Origin: Gammaproteobacteria bacterium
GTDB taxonomy: Bacteria > Pseudomonadota > Gammaproteobacteria > Steroidobacterales > GCA-2729495
Length of the DNA: 8,951 nt
Reading direction: 5' to 3'
Assembly (NCBI GenBank): GCA_030429685.1
Contig: JAUIEY010000077.1
Location: 1-8,951, forward strand
This document shows, one piece after another, positions 6,255-8,951 of the stretch; within the stretch, counting starts at the first letter, position 1; the number at the start of each line of letters is the position of its first letter. The notes under the pieces were generated by a model. That model was not told where the DNA came from, did not search any database, and saw only the letters and a list, made by a program, of their open reading frames with translations. The position numbers and the translations under genes are program-made.

Positions 6255-7439
6255 TCAGGACGCGCTCATCGCGGCGACATCAACGCGCGTCTGGAAGGTC
6301 ATTTCAATATTGCCAAACACAATCCGGTCGCCATCCTCCAGCGGCACGGTTTCAATACGCATGCCGTTGACGAAGGTACCGTTGCGGCTGCCCTGATCGG
6401 TCAGGCTGAGTCCGCTGTTAGTCTTTTCGATCACTGCATGAAAACGGCTGATATGCGGGTTGCGCAAGCGCAAACGGTTACCGGAAGTGCGGCCGATGGT
6501 AAACGGCAGCTGATAAATAGGCACCCAGAATTCATCATTGTCCGGCAACGACCGGCGCAACCAGCCGTAAACAATGCGTTCGGCATCATCCTCAGCGCCC
6601 GGCGGCGGCAGATCGTCACCTTCCAGCACACGGGGTTTCCAGCCAAGATCAGCGGCAACTTCGTCTACCCGTTCGCCGCTGACCTGCTCCTCTTCATCGG
6701 TCCAGCACGACGTCAGGGAAGCTTCACAGAGCGTGTTGATCAAACGCGGCACGCCGCCGGTGTAAGTGTAGATGCGGTCTATGGCGGCGGCATCAAACAG
6801 CGCGTCGGCCGACGAGCCGGCAACTTCCAGGCGCTTGTTGACATAAGCATGGATTTCATCCCGGCTTAACGGCTTGAGGTGCTGGCGCAGGCGCACGCGC
6901 TGGCGCAGTTGTTCCAGCTTGGGTGAATCGAGCAACTGATTCAGGTCGGGCTGACCTACCAGCACCACGCTGACCAGCCCGGCCAGCTCCAGATCCATGG
7001 ACGACAGCAGGCGCAGCTCCTCGAGGGCCTTGATAGTCAGGTTTTGCGCTTCATCCACCAGAATGGCCACCTGCCGGCCGGCGGCTTTTTGCTCTGCAAA
7101 ATACATGCGTAACTTCTGTAACAAAAAGACCTTATTCTTCTTGTAGGTTTCAACGCCGAACTCACTCAGCAGCTTATGTAACAGTTCGGTAGGTGACAGT
7201 GTGGTATGCGCTACTCTTGCTACAGCTATGCCGTTCGGCATTTCGGCAAACACCTGGTTCAGCAGGGTGGTTTTGCCCATGCCGATTTCGCCCGAAATCA
7301 CCACGAAACTGTCCCGGGTGGTCAGTGCATATTCGATATTGGCCAGCGCCCGCGCATGTTGTGGACTGAGGTACAGGAACCGGTGGTCCGGTGTCTCCTC
7401 AAAGGGCCGGCAGCTGAGTTTGAAGTGATCGAGATACAT
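6255..7439 (-). CDS. ExeA/GspA-like AAA+ ATPase with C-terminal FHA domain
   Basis: A 394-residue two-domain protein. The N-terminal part (1 to about 270) is an AAA+ ATPase of the ExeA/GspA type: MYLDHFKLSCRPFEETPD and FLYLSPQHARALANIEYAL are the family opening. Walker A is GEIGMGKTT (50-58, Lys56), Walker B is VAILVDEAQN (124-133, Asp129-Glu130) and a sensor-like strand is VVLVGQPDL (158-166). After a Pro/acid-rich linker (about 271-285) comes an FHA domain (about 310-385) with all key residues: Gly316-Arg317, Ser331, His334 and the SRNGTFVNG loop (351-359). FHA domains bind phosphothreonine peptides. There is no transmembrane segment and no peptidoglycan-binding domain of the kind found in GspA/ExeA proper, so the protein is probably cytosolic. 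Related ATPases occur in type II secretion and exosortase/PEP-CTERM loci (family knowledge). It is the first gene of the operon. A Thr kinase partner is not visible in the window. Confidence 0.92.
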   Translation of the reverse strand: MYLDHFKLSCRPFEETPDHRFLYLSPQHARALANIEYALTTRDSFVVISGEIGMGKTTLLNQVFAEMPNGIAVARVAHTTLSPTELLHKLLSEFGVETYKKNKVFLLQKLRMYFAEQKAAGRQVAILVDEAQNLTIKALEELRLLSSMDLELAGLVSVVLVGQPDLNQLLDSPKLEQLRQRVRLRQHLKPLSRDEIHAYVNKRLEVAGSSADALFDAAAIDRIYTYTGGVPRLINTLCEASLTSCWTDEEEQVSGERVDEVAADLGWKPRVLEGDDLPPPGAEDDAERIVYGWLRRSLPDNDEFWVPIYQLPFTIGRTSGNRLRLRNPHISRFHAVIEKTNSGLSLTDQGSRNGTFVNGMRIETVPLEDGDRIVFGNIEMTFQTRVDVAAMSAS

Positions 7440-7464
7440 GTAATGACTGTGGCTATCGCACCGC

Positions 7465-7491
7465 GCCGTCAGGGGGCTGCGGGCAGACGGC
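7465..7491 (-). other. Inverted repeat in the ATPase-FHA leader
   Basis: GCCGTC (7465-7470) and GACGGC (7486-7491) are complementary over 6 bp around a 15-nt GC-rich loop. They sit at or just after the predicted minus-strand transcription start, so a hairpin near the 5' end of the operon mRNA or an operator are both possible. There is no following T-tract. Short repeats of this kind occur by chance in GC-rich DNA. Confidence 0.25.
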
Positions 7492-7492
7492 T

Positions 7493-7521
7493 ACAATCGC
7501 ATGAAACACCCGGTCGCTCAA
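7493..7521 (-). promoter_or_regulatory. Candidate sigma-70 promoter of the five-gene operon
   Basis: On the minus strand TTGAGC (7521-7516, 4/6 to TTGACA) is followed after 17 bp by GATTGT (7498-7493, 3/6 to TATAAT), with an extended -10 TGC directly before it (7501-7499). The implied start near 7486 gives a leader of about 47 nt to the ATG at 7439. The hexamers are imperfect but the spacing and TGn motif fit. The leader shows no clear Shine-Dalgarno before the ATG. Confidence 0.35.
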
Positions 7522-7576
7522 CCGCTTAGGCGTGAAAACCACGAATTTTCGACCTTTCCGGCGGTCAGATAGACTA

Positions 7577-8951
7577 ATGATAATGAACCACAGCCGCCCC
7601 GCCACCGCTAACCTGCTGCGTTCGGGCATCCTGTTTGCGGCCCTTGTTGTTAGCAATGGCCATGCCCTCGCCCCGCCGCCGATGCCGACCGCAGGCATTG
7701 TCGCGCTGCCGGACTATGTCGGCGCGGCCATGCCGGAGTACGTCATCTATCGCGGCGATGAGCAGAATGCTCTAACCGTGCTGGACGGCAATGACGGCAG
7801 CGAACTGCGCACTGTCAGTTTTTTCAGCAGCGCCTGGCAAACGCAGGATTTTGCTGCGCTCGCCGATGGCAACGGTGACGGCATGCCGGACGATCCGGCA
7901 ATCGCGGTACTTGCCCGGAATACCGTTACCGGCCAGCTCAAGGTACAGCTACGCGATGCTGCAACCGGCATCCGCATCGGTGACAACATTGTCGCGTTCA
8001 GTGCCGACTGGATTCCGCTTGGCCTTGCGATTCTCGCCGATGCCGATGGCAATGGTGTGGCGAACGACCCTGCCGCCGCGGTGCTTGGACAGAATACGCT
8101 CGACGGCCGTATCGCGGTTGACCTGATTCGGTTTAGTGACGGCACCCGTCTGGGGCGCTGGCGCTTTTTCAGCCCGGACTGGCAGGCCAAAGACGTCGTC
8201 GCCTATGTGCCCGCGGGTGGTGCGCCACGCGTCGCGGTGCTGGCCACCAACCCGGTCAACGGGCAAAGCAAGATTCAATACCGGCTGACAACGACGGGTG
8301 CCAGAACCGGCATGTTTGCGACCGGACCCGACATCAACACCTTTGCCATGGACATTGTGCCGGACGCCGATGGCAACGGTACTGCCGACGACCCGGCCTT
8401 TGCTGTCATCGGCAAGAAAGCCAGCGGCACGCAGAACAATATTCTGATTATCGTGCGGGAAAGCGACCGGACCAGGCTGGCGTACTGGAGTGTCATTAAC
8501 AGCAGTTACGCAGCCCGCGGCATGGCGATCATCCCGGATATCAACCTGACCGGCTACGATGACATCGCGGCGCTCGCCCAACCGGTCGGCGGCGGTAACC
8601 TGTTAATCAAGCTTCGCGATCTCGAGGCCGGCAACAATATCGACACGCTGACCGGCCCGCCGGCAATCGGCCCGTTGCCCGGTCTGGATCAGCGGCCGGC
8701 AAATTCAACCTGTGTGGCACCCGAACGACCGACCAATACATCGGGCTATCGTCTGGAGCAGGTGTTCGCCGGACTGGGCATATTGCTGGAACCGTTGTGG
8801 ATGGGTCAGCCGCCCGATGATGCAGGCCGCTGGTTCGTCGCCCAGCGCGACGGTCTGATTCTTGCCTTCGACAACAACCCGGGCGTCAGTGCCACCAGCA
8901 CAGTCCTCAATCTGTCGATAGCCAATCCGCCTGATGAGGGCGGCCTGCTGG
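7577..8951 (+). CDS. Exported calcium-loop repeat protein fused to a PQQ-dependent sugar dehydrogenase domain (partial)
   Basis: An uninterrupted frame of 458 codons runs from ATG 7577 to the right edge with no stop. A second ATG, at 7583, is equally possible. The N-terminus is a signal peptide (GILFAALVVSNGHALA, cleavage likely after Ala32). Residues about 83-360 hold about five related units with DxDGNGxxxDD calcium-loop-like motifs (97-106, 155-164, 263-272), like VCBS/FG-GAP blades. After a linker with Cys379, residues 391-458 match the opening of the glucose/sorbosone dehydrogenase (GSDH/YliI, PQQ beta-propeller) family: YRLEQVFAGL, then LEPLWMGQPPDDAGRWFVAQRDGLILAFDN, then TVLNLS and DEGGLL. 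The family oxidises aldose sugars or similar alcohols in the periplasm using PQQ and Ca2+. The catalytic His/Arg lie beyond the edge, so activity cannot be judged. A weak TAGACT (7570-7575) precedes the start; no good Shine-Dalgarno is seen. Confidence 0.85.
   Translation, partial: MIMNHSRPATANLLRSGILFAALVVSNGHALAPPPMPTAGIVALPDYVGAAMPEYVIYRGDEQNALTVLDGNDGSELRTVSFFSSAWQTQDFAALADGNGDGMPDDPAIAVLARNTVTGQLKVQLRDAATGIRIGDNIVAFSADWIPLGLAILADADGNGVANDPAAAVLGQNTLDGRIAVDLIRFSDGTRLGRWRFFSPDWQAKDVVAYVPAGGAPRVAVLATNPVNGQSKIQYRLTTTGARTGMFATGPDINTFAMDIVPDADGNGTADDPAFAVIGKKASGTQNNILIIVRESDRTRLAYWSVINSSYAARGMAIIPDINLTGYDDIAALAQPVGGGNLLIKLRDLEAGNNIDTLTGPPAIGPLPGLDQRPANSTCVAPERPTNTSGYRLEQVFAGLGILLEPLWMGQPPDDAGRWFVAQRDGLILAFDNNPGVSATSTVLNLSIANPPDEGGLL
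7823..8656 (+). repeat. About five tandem 53-59-residue repeats within the exported protein
   Basis: Units start near residues 83, 141, 198, 251 and 308 (nt 7823, 7997, 8168, 8327, 8498). The shared plan is an aromatic start (FSSAW, FSADW, FSPDW), a calcium-type loop DADGNGxADDPA, then a strand AVLGQN or AVIGKK and a second strand pair ending in a 'D..tG.rlg' turn. Units 1, 2 and 4 keep the loop. Unit 3 has lost it (VPAGGAPRVAVLATN) and unit 5 keeps only DINLTGYDD. The DNA is also similar at the loops (GCCGATGGCAA at 7862, 8042 and 8366), showing descent by duplication. They probably form propeller blades. Confidence 0.75.

Noticed and set aside
5653..6396. 247-codon plus-strand open frame
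   Set aside because: It runs across three genes on the opposite strand (lipoprotein, PNPOx-like, ATPase-FHA) and shows no recognisable fold or signal.
7862..8380. Possible CRISPR or DNA-level repeat array (recurring GCCGATGGCAA)
   Set aside because: Spacing is irregular, the copies diverge, and they are explained by coding repeats of calcium-type loops in one frame.
7949..8581. 210-codon minus-strand open frame with repeated motifs
   Set aside because: Its repeats only mirror the Ca-loop repeats of the plus-strand gene, whose signal peptide and GSDH domain show the true strand.

Overview
The window looks like chromosomal DNA from a GC-rich gammaproteobacterium, probably a free-living or marine type. 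This is inferred from protein resemblance: a TrpS of the longer Pseudomonas/Xanthomonas form, a PepQ that aligns from its first residues with the E. coli enzyme, and an ExeA/GspA-type ATPase. I see no phage, transposon, CRISPR, tRNA or rRNA signal. Coding density is very high, and seven of the eight gene junctions are shorter than about 45 bp or overlap.

Layout, left to right. (1) The 5' part of trpS (minus strand) enters from the left edge, 12 bp downstream of an exported type-B carboxylesterase on the same strand. (2) The esterase is divergent from pepQ (plus strand, Xaa-Pro dipeptidase). Only 40 bp separate the preferred starts, and they contain a -10-like element that reads in both directions. 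(3) pepQ converges on, and overlaps by 4 bp, the end of a five-gene minus-strand operon spanning 7439 down to 3576. In transcription order it encodes an ExeA-like AAA+ ATPase fused to an FHA domain, a pyridoxamine-phosphate-oxidase-like split-barrel protein, a small lipoprotein of unknown family, a DUF1330/ABM-like small protein, and a lipoprotein M19 (renal-dipeptidase-type) dipeptidase. Internal junctions are 5, 3, -4 and 2 bp, so the five are very likely co-transcribed. (4) A 137-bp divergent intergenic region follows. (5) A large exported protein (plus strand) runs off the right edge. It carries about five repeats of a calcium-loop, VCBS/FG-GAP-like unit, followed by the start of a PQQ-dependent glucose/sorbosone dehydrogenase domain.

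How the genes may work together: the window is rich in hydrolases placed in different compartments (periplasmic or secreted esterase, outer-membrane-type lipoprotein dipeptidase, cytosolic Xaa-Pro dipeptidase). This suggests scavenging of peptides and esters. The most unusual unit is the five-gene operon, in which a predicted phosphothreonine-reading ATPase is the first gene before two lipoproteins and a redox-type barrel protein. No function for that operon as a whole can be read from sequence alone.
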